Below, piece by piece: positions 22,855-35,477 of a DNA stretch of 64,000 bases (the first letter of the stretch is position 1; each line of letters begins with the position of its first letter). Origin of the DNA: Hirsutella rhossiliensis (Eukaryota; Ascomycota; Sordariomycetes; Hypocreales; Ophiocordycipitaceae); contig NW_025408669.1 of the NCBI RefSeq assembly GCF_020360975.1, positions 7,564,001 to 7,628,000 on the forward strand. The letters run 5' to 3'. The notes under the pieces are model-generated. The model ran no database searches. It saw only the letters and a program-made list of their open reading frames with translations, and was not told the origin of the DNA. A program made the translations under genes and the position numbers.

Positions 22855-24110
22855 CTAAGCTTTTCCCTCCGCTTCGTGTGTAGCGGAGGTTCCCCTATCT
22901 CCCTCGTCGTCGGATTCTAATAGGGCGCGGGTGACCCGTATCTCTACCGGCCTCCTTACTAGGAGGTAGGGGCAAGACTTAACTATATGCGTGCTCACGC
23001 CGCAACGCATATAGCGGCCCTCTTTGCGTCGTTTGCCAATTTCCTCGTAGGGCACCCACTTAGCCGTCTTGCCGGACTGCGCCGCTAGCGGAGCGGCCGG
23101 GGTCTTACTATTGCCGCGCCCCCCGGGGCGTATGGCCGCCATCCGGACGTCGCCGTCCGCATCGACCGCCGACTTAGGAGCGGGCCCGGGCGTGGACGGG
23201 TTAAGCAGGGAGGAGCTATCCGGCCCGTTGGTCCCGCTCGAGGCCAAGCGCTTACGCAGCTTCTGGAAGCGCGGCGTCTGCTCATATCCCCAGGCCACCT
23301 TCGTGAGGCGGCCTACGTAGCCCTCGTAGGCAGAGGGCATTATAATAGGGATAAGCAGCTCCCGGAGCGCCGGGGAGATCGAGTTCCGTAGCCAGGTAAG
23401 CTTAGCGCCGTTATCCTAGGCGGTGTTACCCGCCGCCCGGGTTAGGGTCTCTTCGAATTCCGGTAAGAACTCCCCGAAGGACTGCCCCTCTTATTGAGTA
23501 AGGGTCCGCAGCCTATCCTGCGCCTTCTCCTGTTCCTGCACGTTGCCGAAGGCGTAGACTAGGTGGTTAAAGAATGCTTGGGGGTCTTTCGTCCCCCCGG
23601 GACCACCCCGCTCCTAGAAGCCCGCTATTCGCCGCATCTAGGGCTCCGGCAGCGTGTGGAGGAGCGAGAACCAAGCCGTCTCCTTGCAGCCGTTAAGGCC
23701 CCATTTCTCGTCAATGTAGTATTTCGCTATTAGGCGGTTGAGGAAGAAGTAAAAGGTCTCTAGCTTGCCATCCCAGGTAGGCCAAGGCAGTGGCTTCCGT
23801 CTGCCGAGGGCCGCCTCGCGCTCCGACCTCCCGGTAGCGGGGGGCGCATCTGTCGGAGCTAGCGTTAGGAGGGTATCAAGGATCCGGCGCAGGGTTGCTC
23901 GTTGGTCTAGGTCTTGTGATATCTAGTAGAATAGCTTCATAAACCGGGCTTATTCGTCCCGTTGCTGCTGGGCCTCTTCCTATAGGTGTTACTAGTGTAG
24001 CTCTTCCGCCTATTGCCGCAGCTATTGGTGCTAGGCTTCTTCCTATAGTAGCTGCTACTGCTGCTGCTGCCCCAGCTAGTGCTGCTGAGGTTCTGACATC
24101 AGGTCTAATA
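22855..24110 (-). pseudogene. Chromovirus B gag with zinc knuckle
   Basis: The open part 22855-23340 encodes the C-terminal part of gag. It ends with a CCHC knuckle in which the first Cys codon has become TAT (YMRC-GVST-H-IVKS-C), a RIP-type TGT to TAT change. Upstream, to about 24100, Gln-rich text (GCTGCT-type repeats around 24000-24080) and capsid-like sequence continue with stops. Gag would package the element RNA. Confidence 0.7.
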
Positions 24111-24115
24111 TAATG

Positions 24116-24126
24116 ATAGCTTATAC
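24116..24126 (-). promoter_or_regulatory. Chromovirus B primer-binding site, apparently self-priming
   Basis: Read on the minus strand, GTATAAGCTAT follows the 5' LTR. Its complement matches ATAGCTTGT in the LTR at 24190-24182, 64 nt before the LTR end, over nine bases once a single CpA to TpA is undone. That is the arrangement of Tf1-type elements, in which the 5' end of the RNA folds back as the primer. Confidence 0.5.
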
Positions 24127-24325
24127 TGTTACGGGGTAGGCAGAGGGTCATGCCGTAGGTGCCTTCCGTTGTGTTATAATAACAAGCTATGTAGGATCTA
24201 ACTATGCGCCGCGCCCACTGCTGCTAAATACGCGTTTGTGCGTGCGGCCTGCCCTAACCTGCAACGCTTGTCGGCTAAGGTCTGGGCTAATGCCCAGACC
24301 TACACTAAGGGTAAATACCCTTACA
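24127..24325 (-). repeat. Chromovirus B 5' LTR
   Basis: 199 bp. The 22-nt inverted repeat is at 24279-24300, 26-47 nt from the sense start of the LTR; AGGGTAAATACCCT at the end is a second short inverted repeat. The right duplication GTTCC follows at 24326-24330. Confidence 0.9.
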
Positions 24326-24330
24326 GTTCC

Positions 24331-25129
24331 TAGGATAAAGCTATCTACGCTACCTTAGGAGCGGTTTACTACTTATTAAATCTAAGTATATAATAGTATA
24401 GGGATTCTTAGTAGTAATCGGCTATACTTATAGTAGCGAAAAGGCTAGGTTTACCTAGATTATAAGTATATACTTTTAATTCCTTTCTTTACTTATATTA
24501 ATACGGCTAAGTGCCCTTAATTACTATAGCTTAGCGCGTAATTAACTAGATTAAAGCCTAAGCTTCTAGCTTATTAAGCTTAGCTATTGCTTTCTTAAGG
24601 TTAGCGTAGGTAAGAGGTTAGCGGCGGCTATTATATTACTTAATAAAGTAGTTACTTTACTTTTAGACCTATATATATATTACTATATTAAGAGCGACGA
24701 AAGGCTATATCTTATAGTAGGTAAAACACCTATTATACTATCTTATTATATAGCTAAGGTAATCTTAGTATATAATACCCTATAAATAAGGCTTTATAAA
24801 GTTAGCCTTATTATTAAAGTAGAGGGTAAGGAATATAAGCGATAATAGTAGCTAAGGATAGTTAAATTTATTAATAAAGGTCCTATAAATAAAAGGTAGG
24901 AGTATCTAATAGTAAGTCTATATACTACGCGGTATATACTTTAGATTAGCTATATACTTAAGGTTAAGGGTCCTATTAAGAAATTAAAACTATAAAGCGT
25001 TTAATTTAGTATTAATAATCTATAAATTCGGGATCGCTAATATATTAGTATTACTAGGGTCCTCTTTTATAACCTCCTTAATAGGGCCTTAAGGAACCTA
25101 GCTAGAAAGTATATTAGCTACTTAGCTAG
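24331..25129 (+). mobile_element. Unclassified host element U, part 2
   Basis: Continues part 1 across element B. A plus-strand frame from about 24660 to 25129 reads as near-continuous protein (for example LYLIVGKTPII, then VSLIIKVEGKEY) with RIP-type stops only. It resembles the kind of sequence left by a transposon ORF, but I cannot name the family. GCTAG at 25125-25129 is the left duplication of Copia D1. Confidence 0.45.
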
Positions 25130-25677
25130 TCTTAAGGTATATAAGTAAAAGCGGAATTTTAGGAAATTAAGGAATTACGTAAGACTATATAATAGAGGGG
25201 AAGAAGGAGTATAAGGTAGGATTTTCAACGGAATTTATTAGTAGTATATTAGTATATAAAAGAGGTATTAAAGTTAATAATTTATTTCTATTTACTAGCG
25301 GACATACTATCTTATATAGATAATTATAGTTAAACGGAAGAACCTTTCGGGACCGGATTTAGGCTGCTATATAGCCCTAAGACTAAGGAATTCCGTAATA
25401 CCTTAAGTATATCTAGAAGTATCTTAGTTCTATTAATATTCGTGTTTAAAGGAGGTTAGTCGTAGGGGTATTCTTAAGAGGTCTTAGCTAGTATTTTAAG
25501 TTAGCTCTATTCCTTCGATTTCCGATTATATATAACTAGTAACCCGTTAAATATATAATAATATATAAAATAATAAGCGATTCTTTCTTTATAGGATAGA
25601 AATTTATCTATAATTAATATACTTCTTATTAGCTTATAGTATATTATAGCTACTTTATTTATAGTAGGAAATACTAT
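25130..25677 (-). repeat. Copia D1 3' LTR
   Basis: Reverse complement of the D2 LTR, from TCTTAAGGTATA to a TTCCTTATA end, followed by the purine tract complement GCCTCCCTTAAA. Confidence 0.8.
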
Positions 25678-25689
25678 TCCTTATAGCCT

Positions 25690-28600
25690 CCCTTAAAAAG
25701 TAGATTTATATACTCTTTACTAATTTATTATAGTAGTATATATATAGGGTAAAAACCTAATTTAAGAAAACTACTTTTATACTTTAATAAGATATATAAA
25801 AACCTATTCTTTCTTAGGAAAAAATAAATCCTTAGGTATATACTAATAGAAAAACCTATAGTAGGAAAAATCTATAGTTATAATAATTATTTATAGGATA
25901 ACCTTATATAAGGTAAAACCTATTATTACTAGAAAAATCTTAATAGATAAAAACCTAGTAAATATTTCTCTATAAAACCTAAAAAGGAAAAACCTAGTAA
26001 GGGAAAGATATAGAAAGTATAAGAAATACCTAAAACCCCCTTTTAATTGCTTAGGAACTTATATTAAGGATAGACCGTCTTTAAATTTATAAAGTAATCT
26101 AGGTCTTAATTCCTTTATAAAAATATTAGCTATATTATCTTTTAATTTAATATAAAAACCTTTAATTTCCCCTTCTCTTTTACTAGTTCTAGTATAGTAA
26201 TAGGCCAATCTTATATACCTAGATCTTTTATAAAATTCCGGATTTTCTACTAATTTAATTATAGTAGTATTATCTATTAAAATAAGAGGTATAGTATTAA
26301 GAATCTTAATAGATAGATCCTTAGTAATATATTTAAAAAGTATATTTAAATAAATAGCTTCTTTATTTACCTCCTTAAAGCTAGTATACTTTACTTTATA
26401 AGTAGAAAAGGCAATAGCTTTCTACTTAAAGTAAGCTTATCTTATTATATTATTATATATATAAAAATAGTAACTAAAAAAGGATTTTTCGCCTATTAAA
26501 TCCGACGCCTAGCTAGAGTTAGTAGAACCCTTTATATATAGATAGGTAAAAGGAATATTATAATTATATTTAATTTTTAAGCTAGGGAATTTATTTAAAT
26601 ATTTCTAAATTATATTTAAAGCCTTAAAATACGTTTAGTTAGGCTTAGCTACGAATCTAGCGTAGGAAATTATAGAGTATAAGATATCTAGCCTAGTAAA
26701 TAAGGCTAAGTATAATAAAGATTCTATTTCTTTCTAAAATTATAATATATCTTCCTTAAAAGGTAGTTCCTTTACTTTTATAAGCTTAAAGCCTATTTTA
26801 GTAGGTAAATTTAAAGTTCCTAAACCTTCTTTATTAAGTTCCTTTAATATATTTAAGGTATAGTCTTCTTAGGATATATATAGCTTTTTATATTCTCGGT
26901 TTATTATAATATTTAAACTTAAGAAGTCTTTTATATCTTATAAGATAGTAAAATCTAGGAATTTAGATAATTCTTTAAATAATCTTTCTTTTATTATAAG
27001 TTTAAAGGGCCCTACTATAAGAAAGTCGTCGACGTAAGTTACTAAGGCTATACTATAGTCCTTATTTATAAATACTCCTTTATTTATTAAAAGAAGAAGA
27101 AATCTATATTTATTTAGTATAATTTTTAAATAATTATACTAGAGCTTAGGACTTTAATTTAGGCTATATAATGCTTTCTTTAGCCTTGCTTTAATTTAAC
27201 TGGTTTTATATAGGTCTCGGATTTTAGTTAATTTAATTCCTTTAGCTTTATAAGCTAATCTATATTTTAAATAATATTCTTTAAGAGCGTATTCTTTATA
27301 GCCTATAAGAGGATCGATATATACTTCGCTATCTATATCGGTATATATAAAGGCATTTATTATATCTATTTATAAAGTTTTAAACTTATAGATAATAGCT
27401 AAAGTAAGTAGAATTCTAATAGATTTAGGTTAAGCTATAGTTAAGAAGGTATCTAGGAAATCTAAGCTATAGATCTACTTAAATCCCTATATTACGAAAT
27501 AGGCTTTATATTTTATTATATTATTTTAACTATCCTTCTTACTAGTATAGACCTAGCGGCCTCTTATAGCCTCCCTATCCCTAGGAAGGTAGGAAAATTC
27601 CTAAGTTTTATATTTAACTAGCTAGATTATTTCCCTAATTATAGCTTATTTCTTAAATACTACTTTAGGGCTATTTATTACTTATTTATAGGTCTTTAGA
27701 ATTTTTAGATCCTAATTTTCTATACTTACTAGAATTAACTCTTTACAATTATAGTTTAGAAATAAATTAATATTAAGGTATTCGATATAATTAGAATTAA
27801 ACCCTTCTAGCTTCTTAGGTAATTCTACTATTATTTTACTAGTAGTAGGAATAGGATTATTATTTAAAGACTTCTTTTTTATAGAAGGTAAGGGACTTTT
27901 ATTTCTAGGTTCTTTAATAGCTTCCTTTATAGGGATATAGCTTTCTAGCCTACCTTTACTTAGAATAAAATTAAATATAAAGGTATTATTATTACTAGAA
28001 CTTTCTAGATTTTCTATAAATTTATTTTCTAGTATAGTAATATCTCTAAAGATAGTAATCTTTCTCTTAGAAAAGTCCTAGATTTTATATATATTTTCTA
28101 AATAGCTTACTATAATTCCCTTAAAAGCTCTACTATCTAGTATATTTTTAAGGTCTTTATTCTTATAATATATAAGGCTTCTAAAGGTCTTGATTTTATT
28201 TAAGGTCTTAAAAGGTAGTATTATATTATCCCTCTTTTCTATAGGACTTTTAAATCCTATTATAGAGTATAGTAATCTATTATATAAATAAGTAGCTATT
28301 AAAATAGCTTCTCCCTATAGGTATTTAAGAAGCCTAGTAGTAAATAAAAAAGCTTATACTTTTTCTAATATAGTACGATTTATTCTTTCTATTCTACTAT
28401 TAGAATCTAGCGTCTTAGGAGGACTAGAATTAAAGGTAATTCCTTCTTTTTCGTAGTAGAGCTTTATTTTATATATAAGCTCTTTAGTATTAATAGAAAA
28501 TGCTTCTCTAATCGTAGTATTTTTAGGGATATATTCTACCTTATTTTTAAATTCTAGGAACCTATCTAGAGCTTTCCCCTTTTTTTAAAGATAGTATATT

Positions 28601-30590
28601 TCTAGATATCGGGTTCCTATATCTAAGAAAGAAATATAATAGTAATATTTATTATAAGTAAGCATTTTAATTAGCCCTTAAATATCTAATACTATTTTTT
28701 CTAAATAGGTATAAGACTTATACGAAGGTTATTTATTAACCGTATTTATTGCTTTAGCTTTAATATATATTTCGTACTATCTTATTTTATTTTCCTTTTT
28801 TAAAGGTATTTTTATATCCTTATTATATCTTTTTAATATTTCTAAAATAGCCCTACTATTTATATACCCTAAGTATAAGTACTAAGTATAAAAATCTATA
28901 TCCTTTGCCTTTAAAGATATAATAAGGATTAATTAGCTTTCTAATAAAGGTTCTATAAGAATATAATATAATTTATTTCTAAGAAATCCTTTAGTAAGGA
29001 CTTTAGCCCTATTATTTAATAAAAGGACTTTATTTCCTCCTATTAAGGCATAGGTATTATTAAAATAAGATTAAGATAGTATATTTACCCTTAATTTAGG
29101 TATATAAAAGTAGTCTCGAAGGATATACCTTTTACTACTATATAGGAACTTAAATACTAAGTCCCCCTTTCCTTTTACTAATATAAAGGAAGCTTTTCCT
29201 TAGTAAACTTTAGACTTAATTTCTTTATAGTTAATAAGGAAATTCTTATTTAATACTATATACTTAGTAGCTCCGGTATTATAAATAAAATTAAAGATCC
29301 TTTTATTCTTATAACTAGGAAATCCTCCTTCTTTTACCTTTAAGACTAATTCCTTTATTCTAGGAATCGAGGCTTCTAAAGGTCCTAAAAGAGAGTCTTT
29401 ATTAGCTCTTACTATAGGGGTATTTATAGAGGTTAAAATCACCTCTAAATCCTTAGACGTTTATATAAGGGTCGGAGCCCTAAAAAGGTCTATAAGGTCG
29501 ATATCTAGGTTTATATTTTCTTACGAAGCTATATTTAAGACCTTATTACTATCGTTTAAATTAGACTCTAGCTCTATAATTTAAGCTATCCTTCTTTTAT
29601 TAGTAGTAGAAATACTACTAAAAGGGGATTTCTTCCTATAAAAAGAAGAAGAAGAAGATTTTCTCCTCTTAGAAATTTAAGTCCTATTATCCTTTTTTCC
29701 TTTATTTAAAACCTAATAAGTAGGAGCCTTATTTAGGTATAATTTATAGTAATTTACTATAAAATGCCCTAGTCTTTTATATTCCTTATAATAAGGAGTA
29801 TCTATAGAATCTCTATAGTATTTCTAAGGCTTCCTTTATATTAAGAAGGCTTTCTCTAAAGATTTATCTATATCCTTTATTCTTTTAGCTTCGTTTAAAA
29901 GACTAGCTATTAAGGTTTTAAAGGTAAACGCTATAAAATTATACTTAAGGCTCTACGTAGTATTTATAATAAATCTTCTAAATTCCTTATTAAGGCAATT
30001 AAGAATCTATACTATAAGAAGAACTTCTAGAATTTCTATATTATAGGATTTATAATCCTTATAAATTTCCTTTACCTTATAAAGGTATTTCTTTAAATTA
30101 AAGTCTAAGGGACTAAGATTAAAGAGCTGCTTAATAAGTAGATAATTTAACGAAAAGTTCGCCGGATTATATAGCTTTGTAAGCTTATCCTACGCTTCTT
30201 TAGTATTTTTTAGATGCTAAATTTATATTAAGGGACTATCTTTAACTTAAATAAATATTATAAATAAAGCCTCCGTAGTTTATATATAATTTACTTACTT
30301 TAGAGTAGTAATAAGCTTTTCTTTTATAAGGATAGCTTCGATCCTTATAGTCTATAAGGTATAATTTAAATTTCCCTTAAGTCTAGTAAATTCGTAATCT
30401 TTCTATCTACCTATTTTATATAAATTCGGTATTATTTCGTTCGTAGGGATTAAGAAGTCTAGATAGGAGTTTAAGAGCGTAGGAGGGTAAAAGAAGTTAG
30501 GGGGAATTTCGAAAGGAATTTTAATTAAATATTTCGACGAGGAATTTTAAAGGTATAAGTAGCTAATTTCCTAGCTTAAAAGGAGTAAGC
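25690..30590 (-). pseudogene. Copia D1 gag-pol remnant
   Basis: Minus-strand motifs survive at the positions expected from D2: the RT box YVDDFLIVG at about 27012-27044; the integrase region near 28000-28800; an 80-codon open piece at 29200-29442 that includes the protease core FIYNTGAT (catalytic Asp changed to Asn by TpG to TpA); a run of Ser/Arg codons near 29640-29670; and gag with a knuckle region near 29760-30450. Every domain is cut by stops. D2 is the better-preserved relative. Confidence 0.75.
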
Positions 30591-30603
30591 TAGGCTTATA
30601 ACC

Positions 30604-31173
30604 TCTTAAGGTATATAAGTAAAAGCGGAAATTTTAGAAATTAAGGAATTACGTAAGACTATATAATAGAGGGGAAAAAGGAGTATAAGGTAGGATTTTT
30701 AATAGACTTTATTTATAGTATATTAGTATATAAAAGAGGTATTAAAGTTAATAATTCTATCTCTATCTACTAGCGGATATACTATCTTATATAGATAATT
30801 ATAGCGAAATAGAAGAACCTTTTAAGACTAGATATAAGCTACTATATAGCCCTAAGACTAAGGAACTTCGTAATACTTAAAGTATATTTAGAAGTATCTT
30901 AGTTCTATTAATATTCGTATTAAAAGGAGGTTAGTCGTACTAGTATTCTTAAGAGGTCTTAGCTAGTATTCTAAGCTAGCTCTATTTATTCGATTCCCGA
31001 TTATACGATAACCGGCAACCTTTTTAATATATAATAATATATAAAATAATAGGCGGTTCTTTCTTTATAGGATAGGATTTTATCTATAATTAATATACTA
31101 CTTATTAGCATATATAATTAGGAGAGTATATTATAGCTGCTTTATTTATAATAGGAAAACACCGTTCCTTATA
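30604..31173 (-). repeat. Copia D1 5' LTR
   Basis: Same sequence family as 25130-25677. It ends CACCGTTCCTTATA; the right target duplication GCTAG follows at 31174-31178. Confidence 0.8.
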
Positions 31174-31350
31174 GCTAGTAATAAAAGTACCTATACTATT
31201 ATTAAGAGGAATCCGTTATAAGCGATTCTAGCTTATAACGGTATTATAATAGCCTAGGTAGTAACGCTATAAGTAATATAGCTAGGCTAATAGGTATAAA
31301 CGATATACCTAGAAATCGTAAGTAAACTATTATTAAAAGCGAGGGTCGCC
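31174..31350 (+). mobile_element. Unclassified host element U, part 3
   Basis: Continues the frame of part 2 across the D1 insertion (LAS / NKSTYTIIK) and runs to the Gypsy G LTR at 31351. No domain recognised. Confidence 0.4.
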
Positions 31351-33848
31351 TATAACGACCAGTATTATTCCTAAGAGATAAACCTATCGAGGGGTTTATA
31401 TTAGTAGATATAATAAGGCGTGGTCTAAGTAATAATAAGTATATTACGTTAGTAATAAGTTAAAGGTTATAGACTATAGACTATAATTAAGTAATTAGAA
31501 TTAAAGATAGAATCGTAATAAAGATCTATATTAAAAGCTATCGAGCTATCTATCTAAAGGAGTATTCTATTCCTTCCTTATATATTTTAAGAGCTTCCTT
31601 AGATCGCTAAGAGCACTAGGTAATCCTATAGCTTAAGAGCGCTAGAGCGCTAAAGCGATCCTATAATCCTAACTATAGAGCGTTAGAGCGCTAAAGTAAC
31701 CTATCGCTCTAAGCTTAATTAGCCTATTAGTCTATTTAATATTCCTTGCTTCTTATATTATATATATTAGCTCGGCCGTTTTCTATTCCTTTTCTATAGA
31801 TTATTTCGTAGTTAAATTCTAATAAGTATTCGGCTTATTAGATCTATCGTCCGTTTAACTATTACGTTATTATAAAATATAAGATATTCTTATAATCTAT
31901 ATAGACCTTAACTTTATATTTACTTTTAAGGTAGTATTAAAATTCCGTAAAAGCTTAAATAATTATAAGGAATTCTTTATTATAGATAGGGTAATTAAGT
32001 TCTACGCTATATAGCGTTTTCGAGTAAAATATAATTAGTTATAGTCTTCCTTTATTATTATTCTATCCGATTTATACTCTTAGAGTAAAGTCTAATATAT
32101 TAGTTTTAAGTTCGATTTATCGTTTTAAATTAAAGGTAGTTAAGACTAATTCTTATATAATTATAGTCTTAATATATTTAAAAGCTTCGTTAGCTTTATT
32201 ATCCTATATAAATTCTTTTTCTTTCTTTATTAAGTTATATTATAATACTATAATCTTTCCGAAATGTTTAATAAATCGTTAGTAGTAATTTATAAATCCT
32301 AGGAAACTTTATATATCCTTAACGTTCTTTAGTATTAGCTATTCTTTAACTAAGTTAATTTTATCTTATTATATTTATATCTCTCTTAGTAAGATCGTAT
32401 ATTTAAGGAAGTTTACTTCCTATATATAAAACTTATATTTCTTTAGTTTAACTAGTAACTTTATATTCTAAAGTATATAAAGTACCTTATAGATATATTC
32501 CTTATATTCCTTTAGGGTATCTAAGAAGATTAAGATATTATCTAAGTATACTACTATAAAGATATCTAAGTATTTATATAGGATATTATTAATTATTTAT
32601 TAAAAGGTAGCTAGTATATTTATAAGTCTAAATAATATTACTAGGTATTTAAATAGTCTGAATTTCGTTTTAAAGGCTATTATCTATTTATATCCCTTTT
32701 TTATATATATTAAGTTATAGGCGCTTTTAAGGTTAAGGGCTATAAACTATTTTTTTACTATATAGTTAATCTTATAGTTTTAATATAAGTAGTAATAGTA
32801 TTCGGTCCTTTATTTTAATATCGTTTAAGCGTCTATAGTTAATAACTAGTTATAGCTTATTGTTTTTCTTTAAAATAAATATAACTAAGTAGCTTACTTT
32901 AAATATTAATATTTATATATATCCCTTTTATAGATTCTTATCGAGGTAGTTATATAGCGTTTATAGTTACTTTTCGTTTAAGTTATAGATCTTATAGAAT
33001 ATTAACGTTATTCTATCTTTAAGATAAATTTTATAGTCCTATTAGCTATATTTAAGTAACCCTATCTTAAGTTCTTCCTTAAAGAGTTTATTATATTTCC
33101 GGTATTTTTAAGGGATATTCTTTATTCTATCTTATAGGCTTTATTCTTTCTTTTAAGAGCTAGTTTCTCTTAACTTAAGCTCTTTATTAATTTATTTAAA
33201 GTCTTTCCTTAAAGTAGTAATAACTCTTTAAATCTTTATATTATATCCTTTATTCGACTTATATTAGATACTAGGTTATATAGCCGTATTAGTTTATATA
33301 TAGGTCTTATTAGTCGATTTTATTATATTTACTAGTTCGGTTACTATTTTCGTTTATATCGCTAAAGCCTATAATAATTTACTTAAATAGTTATCCCCTT
33401 TATCCTATTTAGTAGCTAAATTATTATAAAATATTACTTTCTTTTAAATCTATTAGTCCTAGAAACTTATATCTTTATTTTAATATAGCTAGCTAGTTTT
33501 CTAGTTAATTAATAGGTTGCTCTCCTATAGCTATAAAAGCCTTAATATAAGGTCGTATTCTTTAATATTTATAATATTAAAGTTAACTCGTTCGTCGTAG
33601 CCCTAGATATTAATATAAAGGTAATTAATCTCTATATTAATAATTCTATTATTATAGTTAAAGGCCTCTCCTTCGATATTTATAAGTTTATATAGATCTT
33701 TCTTATATCTTTATATAAGTTAATAACGATTAATAACTCTAAGTAAAATATAATTACCTATCGCGCTATAATCTAAAAGTATATATATATAATATCCCGC
33801 GATTTAAATATTTAATACTATTTAGTTACTATAGCTTACTATTATTAT
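31351..33848 (-). mobile_element. Gypsy G copy 2, internally deleted
   Basis: The LTR (31351 to about 31773) is cut short and joins directly to sequence equivalent to 4909 of copy 1, so about 2.2 kb of LTR end, integrase and RNase H is missing. The remainder (31774-33848) aligns with 4909-6737 plus 13090-13340 of copy 1 and includes the RT box VVYLDN on the minus strand at about 32537-32554. It has no Copia-1 insertion and so provides the empty site that proves the duplication at 6733/13085. The element is cut at 33849 by Copia-2. Confidence 0.8.
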
Positions 33849-34331
33849 TCTCGCGAAGAGAGATATAAAAAGTATATATAAAATATATAAAGGTAAAAGT
33901 AAAAGTAAGGGGTTAGATAGGTAGGGCAGAGATATTTAAATCTTATAAGGGTAGTAATAAAGGTAAGGGAGTAATTATTATATTACCTTAATTCTCCTTT
34001 TTCCCTCTATTTAACGCCCTTCTTTATACCTATCTAGCATCTTAGTTAATAAAGAAGATCCTACTTAAAGAAGCTACTAATATCCTTTTAACTACCGAGC
34101 TTTTTACTAGTTTTTCCCTTCCTTTCTAGCCGTTACCGGTATATCCGTCTTATCTCTCGCTACCTCTATAAGAAGCTATCGCTACTTTTACTTCCTCTTA
34201 TACCCCTACCCTCCTTTCTATACCTCTTTTTAGCTCCTTCTTCCTTCTTCTATACTAGGTGTTTTTAGCTTCCTTAGTCCCTCTTACTAAGGGATATCTC
34301 CGAGAACTACGAAATTAGGCTAGCCATGATA
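33849..34331 (-). repeat. Copia-2 3' LTR
   Basis: 483 bp, reverse complement of the Copia-1 LTR, TCTCGCGAAG to GCCATGATA, followed by the complement of the polypurine tract (TACCCCCTTAGC). Confidence 0.85.
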
Positions 34332-35286
34332 TACCCCCTTAGCTATAGCCTGCCCTTATAGTAAGGGCATAGCTAATATAGCTTCGGGCTAGTAAGCGTA
34401 TAGAGGAGGTTCTTAGCTCTATACTTCTTCCTTTACTTAAGGAAAGCAGGGGCCCTTTTAGGTCCCTAGGCTCTTTTAGACCTACTTAAGGAAAAAGGGG
34501 CCTAAAGAGGGGAAAGTCCTATAAGAAAGGGGGCCTTCTTTAAAGGGAAAAACCTAATTAAAATAAGGGGCCCTTTAAAGGGAAAAACCTCTTTCTTTTC
34601 TTCGGCTATAGACGTTACCTTCTCGTACGTACTATTAGCTCCTCTCGTAGACTCTTAAGGCGGGCCTCTAAGAATAGCTTCTCTTAAACGTCTTTTAGCT
34701 TAATTTACTATAAAAAGATAGCTAGCTTCTACTTTAGTAAGGGCTTTATAAGACCGTTAGGTTTTATTAATACTACTAGAACCTAATAGACGGAAATAAG
34801 TCCCCTTTAGACCTCTTAGCGTAACTAATACTAATAGATATCGATATACTATAGCTAGGTCGATAACTTACTATTTTCTATTAAAATCCGTATAGTCTAT
34901 ATATTATTATATTCTATAGCTAATAAGGTCGGAATTTATAGTTATAGAGAAATAAGTAGCTAGCTAAGGAAAATCGCTTCCTTTAACGCTTTTAAAAGAG
35001 CTAGTAGCTCTACCTCTATACTAGAAGTTATAATAGTAGCTTACTTCGAAGCTCTCTAAGTAATAGTTCCTTTAAAAAGGGATATAATATACCCTTATAA
35101 GCTCTTTCTATCTAAGGAATTATCCGTAAAGGAAGAATCGCTTAAATAAAGGAAGATTTTAGTAGCTTATTTCCTTCCTTACCCTCCTAGGTATAGACTA
35201 TATAATCTCGTTAAATAGAGATAAAGGATAGCTTTATCTACTACTTCTTAATACTTAGGGCTAGGATTCTAGTTATACTTAGCTAG
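34332..35286 (-). pseudogene. Copia-2 RNase H and RT C-terminus
   Basis: Reverse complement of about 11630-12598 of Copia-1. The RNase H motif around RASK/TLSTEVEL is at about 35010-35060 with extra RIP changes. CTAGG at 35287-35291 is the left duplication of chromovirus A. Confidence 0.8.
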
Positions 35287-35291
35287 CTAGG

Positions 35292-35477
35292 TATAAGAGT
35301 CTTTAACTATTATAGGTAATAGGCTTAGGCCGCGGCCTAAGCCGCGTAGTTACGTATAAAGGGCCGGATCCTATAAGTATAAGGGCGGGCTAGCCGCGTA
35401 TAGAAGAGCTCTATATAGCTTATTAATATTATCCTATAGACGGCACCTACGTATACGCCTCTACCTACTCTATAATA
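35292..35477 (+). repeat. Chromovirus A 5' LTR
   Basis: 186 bp starting TATAAGAG (TG to TA) and ending CTATAATA. It carries a perfect 22-nt palindrome at 35322-35343 (GGCTTAGGCCG and its mirror) 31-52 nt from the start. A TATA box is visible in the 3' copy (TATAAAAG at 42190-42197) upstream of the inferred start at the equivalent of 35415. Confidence 0.9.

Larger units (their letters stand above)
17456..24325 (-). mobile_element. Chromovirus B, complete Ty3/Gypsy element, partly RIPped
   Basis: A 6870-bp element with 199-bp LTRs (17456-17654 and 24127-24325), GTTCC duplications on both sides (17451-17455, 24326-24330) and ends TGTTACGGGG/CCCTTACA in plus reading. On the minus strand it holds gag with a zinc knuckle, an aspartic protease remnant, RT, RNase H, integrase and a C-terminal chromodomain, which places it among the chromoviruses. 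An extra ORF lies in antisense between the chromodomain and the 3' LTR. RIP is mild: CA and TG are common and the stops are mostly TAG from CAG or TGG. Its GC content is far above that of its host DNA. Confidence 0.9.
25130..31173 (-). mobile_element. Copia D1, complete Ty1/Copia element, RIP-saturated
   Basis: A 6044-bp minus-strand element bounded by GCTAG (25125-25129 and 31174-31178). LTRs are at 25130-25677 and 30604-31173. The primer site (30590-30603, sense GGTTATAAGCCTAG-like) lies next to the right LTR and matches the initiator-Met half-tRNA site. The region 25690-30600 is collinear with Copia D2 but much more heavily RIPped. Confidence 0.85.
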
